From contig NZ_JAKFYR010000001.1 of NCBI RefSeq assembly GCF_022554085.1, positions 248,001 to 312,000 of the forward strand: a stretch of DNA of 64,000 bases, written 5' to 3'. The position numbers were made by a program, and so were the translations under genes. The number at the start of each line of letters is the position of its first letter. The stretch's first letter is position 1. This DNA comes from Rhodococcus sp. CH91 (GTDB lineage: Bacteria > Actinomycetota > Actinomycetes > Mycobacteriales > Mycobacteriaceae). This document shows, piece after piece, positions 39,709-48,226 of the stretch. The notes beneath the pieces were generated by a model. That model did not search any database. It saw nothing but the letters and a program-made list of their open reading frames with translations, and was not told the origin of the DNA.

Positions 39709-40413
39709 ATGACGACACCACGAGAGCGGGCACGCGCACAGACGATGGCCGACATCCTCCGGATCGGCCGTGACCATCTCGGCACCCACGGGGCAGCGGC
39801 GCTGTCCCTGCGGGCAGTCGCCCGCGACCTGGGCGTGGTCTCCTCAGCGGTCTATCGCTACGTCTCGAGCAGGGACGAATTGCTCACCCTGCTCGTCGTC
39901 GACGCCTACGACGAACTCGGCGACGCGGTGGATCGCGCCGTCGATGCCGTGCCACCCGCCGAACATCGCGAGCGGTTCCTCACGCTCGGCCGGGCCGTAC
40001 GGCAGTGGGCGATCACCGAGCCGGCACGCTACGGGCTGCTGTTCGGCAGTCCGGTTCCCGGCTACGCCGCGCCCGCCGAACGCACCACCGCACCCGGTAT
40101 CCGTGTCGTCCTGGCGCTCGCCCGCATCCTGGACGCGGCCTACGCAGCGGGTGTCCTCCACGACAGTCCCGATATCCCGCATCCGGACGAGCTGGCCGAG
40201 CCTCTGGGCCGGATCAGAACCGAATTCTCCATCGCCGCGCCGGATTACATACTCGCACGTGGGATCTGGGCGTGGCCCTCCCTGTTCGGAGCAGTGAGTT
40301 TCGAGGTGTTCGGGCAGTACGGTCCCGATACCTTCCCGGACAGGGCAGTCCTGTTCGAACACCATCTCGCGCTCCTGGCACGAACCGTCGGGTTCCGTCC
40401 CACACACCGGTGA
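39709..40413 (+). CDS. TetR/AcrR regulator with WHG-type domain
   Basis: 234-aa regulator. The helix-turn-helix is AALSLRAVARDLGVVSSAVYRYVSSRDELL (about residues 27-56). The C-terminal domain resembles the WHG/TetR_C_13 type (ARYGLLFGSPVPGYAAP). ATG 39709 is chosen; the frame extends to 39670 but crosses the operator region. It is divergent from the epimerase gene and probably represses that gene, possibly also the MFS gene, and itself. Confidence 0.9.
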   Translation: MTTPRERARAQTMADILRIGRDHLGTHGAAALSLRAVARDLGVVSSAVYRYVSSRDELLTLLVVDAYDELGDAVDRAVDAVPPAEHRERFLTLGRAVRQWAITEPARYGLLFGSPVPGYAAPAERTTAPGIRVVLALARILDAAYAAGVLHDSPDIPHPDELAEPLGRIRTEFSIAAPDYILARGIWAWPSLFGAVSFEVFGQYGPDTFPDRAVLFEHHLALLARTVGFRPTHR

Positions 40414-40426
40414 GAGCGGTGACAGA

Positions 40427-41044
40427 ATGGCTCCTGTGGCGCAGCACCAGGACGACCCCGAGGACCGCACCGCACCCTCGACACCCAGGGTGCGGTCCGG
40501 CAGCCTGCTCGTCTCGGCCACCGATCTCACCGAGCCGACCTTCCGCCGCACCGTCGTCTACATCATCGAACACAACGAATCGGGCAGTTTCGGTGTCGTG
40601 CTGAACCGCATCAGCGACACCCCCGTCGACGCGATGCTTCCGCAGTGGTCGAGGCTCGCGGCCGACCCCGGGTCGCTGTTCGTGGGCGGCCCCGTCCATC
40701 GCAGTTCCGCGTTGTGTCTCGGCACCCTCCGAGTCGGGGCCCGGACCACCGATGTGCCGGGTATCCGCCACGTCGACGGGCGCATCGCGATGATCGATCT
40801 GGACTCCGACCCCGGCCACATCGCACGTTACGTCGAGGCGATCCGGATCTTCGCAGGGTATGCGGGATGGAGCGCCGGCCAACTCGAGGGTGAACTGCGC
40901 AACGACGATTGGATGGTGGTGTCCGCACTCCCACGCGATGTGCTCGAGTCTCCGCATGTCGACCTGTGGGCGAAGGTCCTGCGTCGTCAACCTCTTCCGC
41001 TGGCGCTGCTGGCGACCCACCCCATCGAGGTCGAACGCAACTGA
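40427..41044 (+). CDS. yqgE: YqgE/AlgH family protein (DUF179)
   Basis: 205-aa protein of the YqgE/AlgH family, Rv0038 equivalent. Family signatures are RSGSLLVSATDLTEPTFRRTVVYIIEHNESGSFGVVLNR, LFVGGPVHRSSALCL, and IRIFAGYAGWSAGQLEGELRNDDWMV. The biochemical role of the family is not established. It starts 13 bp after the TetR gene, so it may be co-transcribed with it, and ends 3 bp from a convergent membrane-protein gene. A GTG 9 bp inside is an alternative start. Confidence 0.93.
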   Translation: MAPVAQHQDDPEDRTAPSTPRVRSGSLLVSATDLTEPTFRRTVVYIIEHNESGSFGVVLNRISDTPVDAMLPQWSRLAADPGSLFVGGPVHRSSALCLGTLRVGARTTDVPGIRHVDGRIAMIDLDSDPGHIARYVEAIRIFAGYAGWSAGQLEGELRNDDWMVVSALPRDVLESPHVDLWAKVLRRQPLPLALLATHPIEVERN

Positions 41045-41047
41045 GCG

Positions 41048-42001
41048 CTATCGCGCGTCGGCGAGTGTGTTGAGAGCGCCGGCCATCTCCGCGGCCTTCG
41101 TTGCGGTGACGGTCAATTCGTGACCCGATGCCGTCGTCACCACTACGGCCGGCCCGCTCCGCGTCACCAGCCCGTAGCGCCCGCGTCCCTTCGTCCGCAG
41201 GCCCCAGCCACCCCAGTCCGCGAAGGGCCGGGTCTCGGTGACCTTCGCGCCGACGATCTCGTCGAGGTCGTATCCGAGCGCGGCGGAACCCAGATTGGAC
41301 ACTCTGATCCCGTTCGCGTCGACCACCACGGTGTAGCGCAACAGACCCAGCACGAGAAGGCCGACGGGCGCGATCAAGCCGAGTGGCCACAGGCTCCGCG
41401 TCACCGCACACACGACGAGGGCCGGAACGAGGACGAACGCCGACAGTGCCGCCGTCGTACCCGTGCCGGTGCCCACCTGTTCGACGACGGGAAGATCGAC
41501 ACGGCCACGCGGCAGCGCCGGGTCGGGCCGGGAGGTCGCCGGTTTCCGTTCCCGGCCGTCGCGCAGGAGCCATCCCCCGGCCCAGCCTGCCACGACTCCC
41601 AGCCACATCCCCACCACCGCGGACGAGGCCGGCAGCGAGGCCTGCGCGGCGTCGGTCGTGTCGAGTTGGCCGGCGAGACCCGCCAGGAACACCGCGGTAA
41701 CGGTTCCGGTGACCCCGAGACCGATCGCGAGCATGGAGCGCCGCATGAGCAGCTGTGCCTGAGCGAGCGCGGCGATGGCACAGCAGCCACCTCCGATCAG
41801 CACGATCAACAGGGCTGCGGTCCACGCCGAGGACATCGGTGAACCGAAGGAGTCGGCAGTCGTGCCCGACCAGTGGGTGGCGACCTCGTCGGGCAGTCGC
41901 AGCGACCACGAACGGGTGAGCAGCAGCACAGCCCCGGCACACAGCAACGGAACGACAAGTCCGAGCAGTGCGCCGACAGGATCGACCTGACGCGTCGTCA
42001 T
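41048..42001 (-). CDS. DUF1648-containing membrane protein
   Basis: 317-aa membrane protein with about six hydrophobic helices. The N-terminal part contains the DUF1648 pattern LRLPDEVATHWSGTTADSFGSP after the first helix. The C-terminal 100 residues are soluble and look like a PH-type domain (YTVVVDANGIRVSNLGSAALGYDLDEIVGAKV). DUF1648 proteins often occur with SdpI-like proteins, and one is encoded next door. The function is unknown. Confidence 0.75.
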   Translation of the reverse strand: MTTRQVDPVGALLGLVVPLLCAGAVLLLTRSWSLRLPDEVATHWSGTTADSFGSPMSSAWTAALLIVLIGGGCCAIAALAQAQLLMRRSMLAIGLGVTGTVTAVFLAGLAGQLDTTDAAQASLPASSAVVGMWLGVVAGWAGGWLLRDGRERKPATSRPDPALPRGRVDLPVVEQVGTGTGTTAALSAFVLVPALVVCAVTRSLWPLGLIAPVGLLVLGLLRYTVVVDANGIRVSNLGSAALGYDLDEIVGAKVTETRPFADWGGWGLRTKGRGRYGLVTRSGPAVVVTTASGHELTVTATKAAEMAGALNTLADAR

Positions 42002-42069
42002 GGGGTCAGCCTAGGGCGCGGATCACATTCCGCCGGGGGTGGGCGCGCCGGTACGTGCGGAGGGCCGGG

Positions 42070-42474
42070 TCAGGCCGTCGGCTCACACGCTCCGCGCAGG
42101 CTGCACGCACCGCACGAGGTGCCGCAGCCGGCCGTCTCCTCGGTCTTGGTCGCTGCAGCGACCCGCGCTGCGACGGATCCACCGGCACCGGCCGTGACCA
42201 GGGCGGCCACGACGGTGACGACGACCGCGATGATCCCGGCGACGGTGGGCAGGGTGAGCGATGCGACGCCACCGACGGCGAGCAGCACCGCAGCGCCGAG
42301 CATGCTGGGTGCGGCGACCTTGTTGACCAGCGCAAAGGTGGTGTCGTCCCGCAGGGACTCCGGGGTGCGCACACCGGCCCAGCGATTGCGAGGCAGCTTC
42401 CCGGTCAGTGCCGCGACCCCCACCGCGCCGACGACGAGAGCGAGCACGAAGAGCAGGACAGCGACGATCAGCAC
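42070..42474 (-). CDS. SdpI-family membrane protein with Cys-rich tail
   Basis: 134-aa protein with three hydrophobic helices and the SdpI-family motif LPRNRWAGVRTPESLRDDTTFALVNKVAAPSM. Relatives include the Bacillus immunity protein SdpI. The C-terminus carries C-x3-C-x2-C-x5-C (CGTSCGACSLRGAC), which could bind a metal or be redox active and is not part of the SdpI family. GTG 42474 is the likely start. The frame is open much further upstream only because it runs antisense through leuS. Confidence 0.75.
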   Translation of the reverse strand: MLIVAVLLFVLALVVGAVGVAALTGKLPRNRWAGVRTPESLRDDTTFALVNKVAAPSMLGAAVLLAVGGVASLTLPTVAGIIAVVVTVVAALVTAGAGGSVAARVAAATKTEETAGCGTSCGACSLRGACEPTA

Positions 42475-42570
42475 CCGACCAGGATACGCGCCGGGCGGTG
42501 CCACCGGTCTGTGCGGGTGGGGGCACGTTCTACCCTGGTGGGAGCCCTCACACGCCCGGCCGAGTAGATA

Positions 42571-45438
42571 GTGATCATCGTGACCCGTCCCGTACAGACT
42601 TCCCAGCAGGAACCCGGCAGCACCCCACAGCATCGGTACACCGCCGAGCTCGCGGGGCGGATCGAGCAGCGCTGGCAGGAGCTGTGGCGCGAGCGCGGCA
42701 CCTTCCACGCCCCCAACCCGGTGGGCGATCTCGCCGGCGACGTTCCGGCCGACAAGCTGTTCGTGCAGGACATGTTCCCCTACCCCTCGGGGTCCGGACT
42801 GCACGTCGGGCACCCGCTCGGCTACATCGCCACCGACGTGTACGCGCGGTTCCATCGCATGCAGGGCCGCAACGTGCTGCACGCCCTCGGCTACGACGCC
42901 TTCGGCCTGCCGGCCGAGCAGTACGCCGTGCAGACGGGGACCCACCCTCGCACGACCACCGAGGCGAACATCGCGAACATGAAGCGCCAGCTCGGCCGCC
43001 TCGGACTCGGGCACGACGAGCGCCGCTCCGTCGCGACGACCGACGTGGACTTCTACCACTGGACGCAGTGGATCTTCCTGACGATCTACAACGCCTGGTA
43101 CGACCGCGAGGCCGGCCGCGCCCGTCGCATCTCCGAACTCGAGGCCGAGTTCGCGGACGGCACCCGCAGTCTCGACGACGGACGCGACTGGGCGTCGCTG
43201 TCGGATGCCGAACGTGCCGACGTCATCGATTCGTACCGTCTGGTGTACCGGTCGGATTCGCTCGTCAACTGGTGCCCCGGCCTGGGGACGGTGCTCGCGA
43301 ACGAGGAGGTCACGGCCGACGGCCGGTCCGAGCGCGGCAACTTCCCTGTCTTCCGGAAGAACCTGCGGCAGTGGATGATGCGCATCACCGCATACTCCGA
43401 TCGCCTCATCGACGATCTCGAGTATCTGGACTGGCCCGAGAAGGTCAAGTCGATGCAGCGCAACTGGATCGGCCGTTCGCACGGTGCTCAGGTGAAGTTC
43501 GCTGTGGCCGATCATGATTCGGCGATCGAGGTGTTCACCACCCGTCCCGACACCCTGTTCGGTGCCAGCTATGTGACCCTCGCTCCCGAGCACGAACTCG
43601 TCGACCGGATCGCCGGTGCGTCCTGGCCCGAGGGCGTCGACGAGCGCTGGACCGGCGGCGCGGCCGATCCGGCTGCTGCCGTCGCGGCCTACCGGGCGTC
43701 GATCGCCGCCAAGTCCGATCTCGAACGGCAGGAGTCGAAGGAGAAGACGGGAGTCTTCCTCGGCGCCTACGCCGTGAATCCGGTCAACGGCGAGAAACTG
43801 CCGATCTTCATCGCCGATTACGTGCTGACGGGTTACGGCACGGGTGCGATCATGGCCGTCCCCGGCCACGACCAGCGCGACTGGGAGTTCGCCACCGCCT
43901 TCGGTCTGCCGATCCGCGAGGTCATCTCCGGGGGTGACGTCACGGCGGAGGCCTACACCGGCGACGGTGTGCTGGTGAACTCCGGCCTGCTCGACGGTCT
44001 CGACGTCGCCGAGGCGAAGAAGACGATCGTCGCGAAGCTCGAGGCCGACGGCGCCGGTCGCGGCACCATCCAGTACAAGCTCCGCGACTGGCTGTTCGCG
44101 CGGCAGCGATACTGGGGCGAACCCTTCCCGATCGTCTACGACGAGCAGGGCCGGGCGCACGCTCTGCCCGAATCCGCGCTGCCGGTGGAGCTCCCGGAGG
44201 TCGAGGACTACGCGCCCGTCTCGTTCGATCCGGACGATGCCGACTCCGAGCCGTCGCCGCCGCTCGCGAAGGCGGTCGACTGGGTGAACGTCGAGCTCGA
44301 CCTCGGTGACGGCCTGAAGCGCTACACGCGCGACACGAACGTCATGCCGCAGTGGGCCGGAAGCTCGTGGTACCAGCTGCGCTACATCGATCCGACCAAC
44401 TCGGATTCGTTCTGCGACAAGGAGAACGAGGCCTACTGGACGGGCCCGCGCCCGGACGTGCACGGCCCGAACGATCCGGGCGGGGTCGACCTGTACGTCG
44501 GCGGTGTCGAGCACGCGGTGCTGCACCTGCTGTACGCGCGCTTCTGGCACAAGGTGCTGTTCGATCTCGGCTACGTCACCTCGTCGGAGCCGTACCGTCG
44601 CCTGTTCAACCAGGGTTACATCCAGGCCTACGCCTACACCGATGCTCGTGGTGTCTACGTGCCCGCGGACGAGGTCGTCGAGCGCGACGGCAGGTTCTAC
44701 CGGACGGGCCCCGAGGGTGAGCAGGAAGTCGCCCGCGAATACGGCAAGATGGGCAAGTCGCTCAAGAATTCCGTTGCCCCCGACCAGATCTGCGACGACT
44801 ACGGTGCCGACACCCTCCGTGTCTACGAGATGTCGATGGGCCCGCTCGACCAGTCGCGTCCGTGGGCGACCAAGGACGTCGTCGGTGCCCAGCGGTTCCT
44901 GCAGCGGGCATGGCGCCTCGTCGTCGACGAGGAGACCGGCGCCGTGCGCGTCACGGACGACACGCCGGTCGACGACACTCTGCGCGCCCTCAACAAGGCC
45001 GTGGCGGGTGTCTCCGACGACTACGCGCATCTGCGCGACAACACGGCGATCGCCAAGCTCATCGAGTACACGAACCATCTGACGAAGCAGTACCCCTCGG
45101 GTGCGCCGCGCAGCGCCGTCGAGCCGCTCGTGCTGATGCTCGCGCCGGTCGCCCCGCACCTCGCGGAGGAGCTGTGGTCGAGGCTCGGGCACGAGGAATC
45201 GCTCGCCCGCGGCCCCTTCCCGGTCGCCGACGAGAAGTGGCTCGTCGAGGACAGCGTGGAGTATCCGATCCAGGTCAACGGCAAGGTGCGCAGCCGCATC
45301 ACCGTTCCGGCCGATGCTGCTCCGGATGCGATCGAGGCGGCCGCGCTCGCCGACGAGAAGATCGCCGACCTGCTCGGTGGCGCAGCACCCCGCAAGGTGA
45401 TCGTGGTGCCGGGCAAGATGGTCAACGTCGTGAAGTAG
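42571..45438 (+). CDS. leuS: Leucyl-tRNA synthetase
   Basis: 955-aa class Ia synthetase that charges tRNA-Leu. The HIGH signature appears as [25 protein letters not shown] and the KMSKS signature as [13 protein letters not shown] (near residue 728). The editing domain lies between, with [19 protein letters not shown] and [19 protein letters not shown]. The C-terminus reads VQVNGKVR-type [10 protein letters not shown] and ends MVNVVK. GTG 42571 is taken as the start; GTG 42580 is possible, and a TAGATA just before it suggests a very short leader. A strong terminator follows. Confidence 0.97.
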   Translation: MIIVTRPVQTSQQEPGSTPQHRYTAELAGRIEQRWQELWRERGTFHAPNPVGDLAGDVPADKLFVQDMFPYPSGSGLHVGHPLGYIATDVYARFHRMQGRNVLHALGYDAFGLPAEQYAVQTGTHPRTTTEANIANMKRQLGRLGLGHDERRSVATTDVDFYHWTQWIFLTIYNAWYDREAGRARRISELEAEFADGTRSLDDGRDWASLSDAERADVIDSYRLVYRSDSLVNWCPGLGTVLANEEVTADGRSERGNFPVFRKNLRQWMMRITAYSDRLIDDLEYLDWPEKVKSMQRNWIGRSHGAQVKFAVADHDSAIEVFTTRPDTLFGASYVTLAPEHELVDRIAGASWPEGVDERWTGGAADPAAAVAAYRASIAAKSDLERQESKEKTGVFLGAYAVNPVNGEKLPIFIADYVLTGYGTGAIMAVPGHDQRDWEFATAFGLPIREVISGGDVTAEAYTGDGVLVNSGLLDGLDVAEAKKTIVAKLEADGAGRGTIQYKLRDWLFARQRYWGEPFPIVYDEQGRAHALPESALPVELPEVEDYAPVSFDPDDADSEPSPPLAKAVDWVNVELDLGDGLKRYTRDTNVMPQWAGSSWYQLRYIDPTNSDSFCDKENEAYWTGPRPDVHGPNDPGGVDLYVGGVEHAVLHLLYARFWHKVLFDLGYVTSSEPYRRLFNQGYIQAYAYTDARGVYVPADEVVERDGRFYRTGPEGEQEVAREYGKMGKSLKNSVAPDQICDDYGADTLRVYEMSMGPLDQSRPWATKDVVGAQRFLQRAWRLVVDEETGAVRVTDDTPVDDTLRALNKAVAGVSDDYAHLRDNTAIAKLIEYTNHLTKQYPSGAPRSAVEPLVLMLAPVAPHLAEELWSRLGHEESLARGPFPVADEKWLVEDSVEYPIQVNGKVRSRITVPADAAPDAIEAAALADEKIADLLGGAAPRKVIVVPGKMVNVVK

Positions 45439-45468
45439 ACACCGTGGAGTAGGAGATCGCCTCCACAC

Positions 45469-45505
45469 GTGAAACCCCGGTGCACCCTGTGCACCGGGGT
45501 TTCAC
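45469..45505. terminator. Perfect 17-bp hairpin after leuS
   Basis: GTGAAACCCCGGTGCAC (45469-45485) pairs perfectly with GTGCACCGGGGTTTCAC (45489-45505) around CCT. ATTCCTGTGCTCGTT follows on the plus strand. It lies between the convergent leuS and coiled-coil genes and can work in both directions. Confidence 0.9.
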
Positions 45506-45538
45506 ATTCCTGTGCTCGTTCTCGCGCCGAGCGCCGGG

Positions 45539-46198
45539 TCAGTGGTGCTTGTGTTCGATCTTTTCGTAGTCGACGAGTTCGCCCGCGTCGTGCGCGCGCT
45601 CTTCCGCTTCCTTCGCCTCGAGTTGTTTCGCCACGGCATCCTTGAGGGAGATCTTGGCGGGCTCGGCGGCGTCCTTCTCGGCCTCGCGGATGCGTTCGTC
45701 GTCCTTCTTCTTCTCGGCCTCGGCGGCCCGGCGTCGTTCCTGGGCCTCCTGCTCGGCCTTCGCGGTCTCGGCGGCCTTCTTCTGCTCGGCCTCCTTCTCC
45801 GCCTGCTGCGCACGTTCCTGAGCACGTTCCCGGGCCTGCCGGACTTCTTCTTCCCGCTGCCGGCGCGCGTCTTCCTGCTCGGCGGCGGCCCGTTCGCGGG
45901 TGCGCCGCAGCTCCGCGTCCGCTGCTCGCTTCTCGGCGGCGGCCTGCGCATCGAGCTTGTCCGCGCGGCGCACGGCATCGGCGCGTTCGGTGGCGAGGGC
46001 GCCGCGGGTCGCGATGTCGCGGTCGTCGAGAAGGCTACCGACGATGCCGTCCAGCATGCCCAGTCCCCGTTCGTACACGAGGCGCGGCGGGGCATCGGTG
46101 GGCAGGAAGCGCAACTGCTGCTCGATCAGCCCGAGGGGGAAACGGGCTATTCGATATTGCAGCCGCAGAACATTTCTCGGAAGTGCAATGAGGTTCAT
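45539..46198 (-). CDS. Coiled-coil protein of unknown function
   Basis: 219-aa protein. The first 70 residues (MNLIALPRNVLRLQYRIARFPLGLIEQQL) look like a small folded or membrane-apposed segment. Residues 75-190 form an uninterrupted charged helix rich in Ala, Glu, Arg, Lys and Gln, typical of a long coiled coil. The end is VDYEKIEHKHH. No enzyme motif is present. It lies 30 bp downstream of a CsbD-like coiled-coil gene and is surely co-transcribed, so the two products may interact through their helices. A stress or envelope scaffold role is only a guess. Confidence 0.8.
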   Translation of the reverse strand: MNLIALPRNVLRLQYRIARFPLGLIEQQLRFLPTDAPPRLVYERGLGMLDGIVGSLLDDRDIATRGALATERADAVRRADKLDAQAAAEKRAADAELRRTRERAAAEQEDARRQREEEVRQARERAQERAQQAEKEAEQKKAAETAKAEQEAQERRRAAEAEKKKDDERIREAEKDAAEPAKISLKDAVAKQLEAKEAEERAHDAGELVDYEKIEHKHH

Positions 46199-46228
46199 GT
46201 ACGCATCTCCAGATTCGGTGGGGTGACC

Positions 46229-46792
46229 TCAGCGGTCCCGGTCGTTCAGGGTCCGGTCGAGAACTTCGGCTCTGCGCCGTTCCTGTTCGGCCTCGAGCCG
46301 TGCGCGCTCGGCGTCGCGAGCGGAATCGCGGTGTTCTTCCTGCGCAGCGGCCACATCGGCGGCAGCATCTGCGACCTCGGCGTTCTCTTCGCGTCGTGCG
46401 TCCTGCTCGGCGGCCGCCGCTTCACGGGCGGCACCGGCCTGTCCCCGCACCACGTCTTCCTGCCGTTCCAATTCGGCAGCATGCTTGCGGATCTCCGCTT
46501 CGCGCTCGGCCTGTGACGCCGTAGTTTCGGCTCGGCGCTGCGACTCCTCACGTTCCTGCTGCCCGGCCCGGCGCACGGCGTCGAGGTGTTCGGCCGCCTC
46601 TTCGCTCTCTGCCTCCGCCATGTGGCTGAGGGTGTCGGCCTTCCTCGCCTGCCGCGCCTGTTCCTGCTCGAGACGCCCTTCGGTGGTCAGCGAGTCGTTT
46701 CGGGTCAGGGCGCCGGCGACCTCCTTCGCCTTGCCGAGGACGGACTTCTTCAGTCCGCTGCGGGCCTTGTCGGATGCGTTCTCTTCGGCCAC
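46229..46792 (-). CDS. CsbD-like protein with long coiled coil
   Basis: 187-aa protein. Residues 1-50 (ENASDKARSGLKKSVLGKAKEVAGALTRNDSLTTEGRLEQEQ) match the CsbD general-stress family, which is usually only about 60-70 aa long. The rest is a charged coiled-coil helix rich in Ala, Glu, Arg and Gln. GTG 46792 is chosen because GGAAGGAG lies about 9 nt upstream, and the CsbD domain then begins at once. It forms an operon with the coiled-coil gene downstream. The function is unknown; a stress response is likely by family. Confidence 0.82.
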   Translation of the reverse strand: MAEENASDKARSGLKKSVLGKAKEVAGALTRNDSLTTEGRLEQEQARQARKADTLSHMAEAESEEAAEHLDAVRRAGQQEREESQRRAETTASQAEREAEIRKHAAELERQEDVVRGQAGAAREAAAAEQDARREENAEVADAAADVAAAQEEHRDSARDAERARLEAEQERRRAEVLDRTLNDRDR

Positions 46793-46864
46793 AGGATCAA
46801 CTCCTTCCGGGCGGAACACGAAGGGGACTTCCCCCTGGCACGGGATAACCGCAGGCGGTGCACT

Positions 46865-47728
46865 TCAATCCTCGAGAGTCTCGAGTGGGCGAAGGTGTGC
46901 GCCGACGAAGTCGACGACGTCGTCGAGGACCTCGTCGCGGTCGGTTTCGTTGAAGATCTCGTGCCGGGCTCCGGGATAGAACTTCGACGACGAACTGCGG
47001 CCTGCGAACGACGACCAGCCCGTCGCGGTGCTGTCGAGTGGGACGAGGCGGTCGTCCTCCCCGTGCAGCCACAGCACGGGCACGCTGTCCACGCTGCCTG
47101 CTGCGGTGATCGTGTCGAGACAGATCTTCAGGGCCTGCACCGTGGCCCGTTCGAATGGTCCGTGCCAGACGAGCGGGTCGGCGACGTATGCGCGCCCCAC
47201 TTCGGGATCGCGGGAGAGGGTCGACGGATCGATCGGCGTGTCGGGCATCTCGTCGGCCGCAAGTAACGAGTCGACGGTCGCCCAGTGGCCGAGTACCGGT
47301 CCGGACAGGACGACGGCGGCGAGTTCCGATCCGTATCGCTGTGCGTACCGGGCGGCGATCATCCCGCCCATCGAGTGGCCGATCAGCACGACGGGCAGGC
47401 CGGGATGTTCGCGTCGCGCGGTGAGGTCGAGCAGGTGGACATCGTCGACGACCTTCTCGAAGTCGTCGATCAGGACGCGTTCGCCGTCGCTGAGCCCGTG
47501 ACCGGCGTGGTCCACCGCGTAGACGGCTGCCCCGTCCGCGACGAGACGCGTCGCGACGTACTCGTACCGCCCGGAGTGCTCACCGTAGCCGTGGCACACC
47601 AGGGCGACATATCGAGGGGAATCGGCCTCCCGTTTCCTGGCTGCGAGGGCACCGATGTGCCCGTCGAGGGTGAAGGCCACGGCGTCGATCATCGATTCTC
47701 CAGTCGTTCGAGGTGATGGCGTAGTCAT
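46865..47728 (-). CDS. Alpha/beta hydrolase, monoacylglycerol lipase-like
   Basis: 287-aa serine hydrolase. The N-terminal oxyanion motif is VCHGYGEHSGRYEYVA. The nucleophile elbow is GHSMGG (VVLIGHSMGGMIAARYA), the acid lies in WLHGEDDRLVP and the catalytic His in YPGARHEIFNE. This is the monoglyceride lipase pattern (mycobacterial Rv0183-like). ATG 47728 has GGAGG only 3 nt away. ATG 47692 has GGAG at a better distance and may be the true start. It is divergent from a SnoaL-like gene. Confidence 0.9.
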   Translation of the reverse strand: MTTPSPRTTGESMIDAVAFTLDGHIGALAARKREADSPRYVALVCHGYGEHSGRYEYVATRLVADGAAVYAVDHAGHGLSDGERVLIDDFEKVVDDVHLLDLTARREHPGLPVVLIGHSMGGMIAARYAQRYGSELAAVVLSGPVLGHWATVDSLLAADEMPDTPIDPSTLSRDPEVGRAYVADPLVWHGPFERATVQALKICLDTITAAGSVDSVPVLWLHGEDDRLVPLDSTATGWSSFAGRSSSSKFYPGARHEIFNETDRDEVLDDVVDFVGAHLRPLETLED

Positions 47729-47800
47729 CGTCCTCCGGCGACCGGTCCCGCGAGCGGAAATCGAGGGTGCATCGCAGGATACGGTCCACTAGCCTCGAAT

Positions 47801-47814
47801 TGAAACGTGTTCCA
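47801..47814. promoter_or_regulatory. KstR-like operator
   Basis: TGAAACGTGTTCCA fits the pattern TnnAACnnGTTnnA that I recall for KstR, the repressor of cholesterol catabolism genes. It lies 25 bp upstream of the SnoaL-like start and just after TAGCCT (47790-47795), a possible -10, so bound repressor would block transcription of the downstream pair. Confidence 0.5.
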
Positions 47815-47839
47815 GATTCGAGCGAGCGAAGGGATATCC

Positions 47840-48226
47840 ATGGCACCGAGTCGCGAGGCCGTGCGCGCCACCGTCGAGAACTACGTGAAAGCGATCGCCA
47901 CGGGCACGGTGGACGACGTTCTCGCCCTGTACGCCGAGGGCGCGACGGTCGAGGACCCCGTCGGCACGCCGGTACGCACCACCGAGGCCGAGATCCGCGA
48001 GTTCTACGGGATGGTCGAACCGCTCACGCAGACCGGCGGGGTGGTCACCCTGAAGATCGCACAGAACAATGCCGCCTTTCTGTTCCGTCTGGTCACCCAC
48101 CTCGGCGACCAGGATCTGGTCATGGAGGTCATCGACGTGATGACCTTCGACGACGATGCGAAGATCACGAGCATGAGGGCGTTCTGGAGCGAGGAGGACA
48201 TGCAGAGCACCCCGGCCGGCGAATGA
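47840..48226 (+). CDS. SnoaL/ketosteroid isomerase-like protein
   Basis: 128-aa NTF2-fold protein. It shows VENYVKAIATGTVDDVLALYAEGATVEDPVGTPVRTTEAEIREFY, in which the Asp of VEDPVG is where delta-5-3-ketosteroid isomerases carry their catalytic base. The second half has VIDVMTFDDDAKITSMRAFWSEEDM. It may isomerise a steroid or another enone, or bind a hydrophobic ligand. ATG 47840 has GAAGGGA upstream. Its stop overlaps the epoxide hydrolase start (48223-48226) and a KstR-like box precedes it. Confidence 0.82.
   Translation: MAPSREAVRATVENYVKAIATGTVDDVLALYAEGATVEDPVGTPVRTTEAEIREFYGMVEPLTQTGGVVTLKIAQNNAAFLFRLVTHLGDQDLVMEVIDVMTFDDDAKITSMRAFWSEEDMQSTPAGE

Noticed and set aside
42475-45468. Minus-strand open frame of about 1,000 codons antisense to leuS
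   Set aside because: It is the mirror of leuS codon bias in high-G+C DNA; only its 3' end below 42475 is a real gene (SdpI family).
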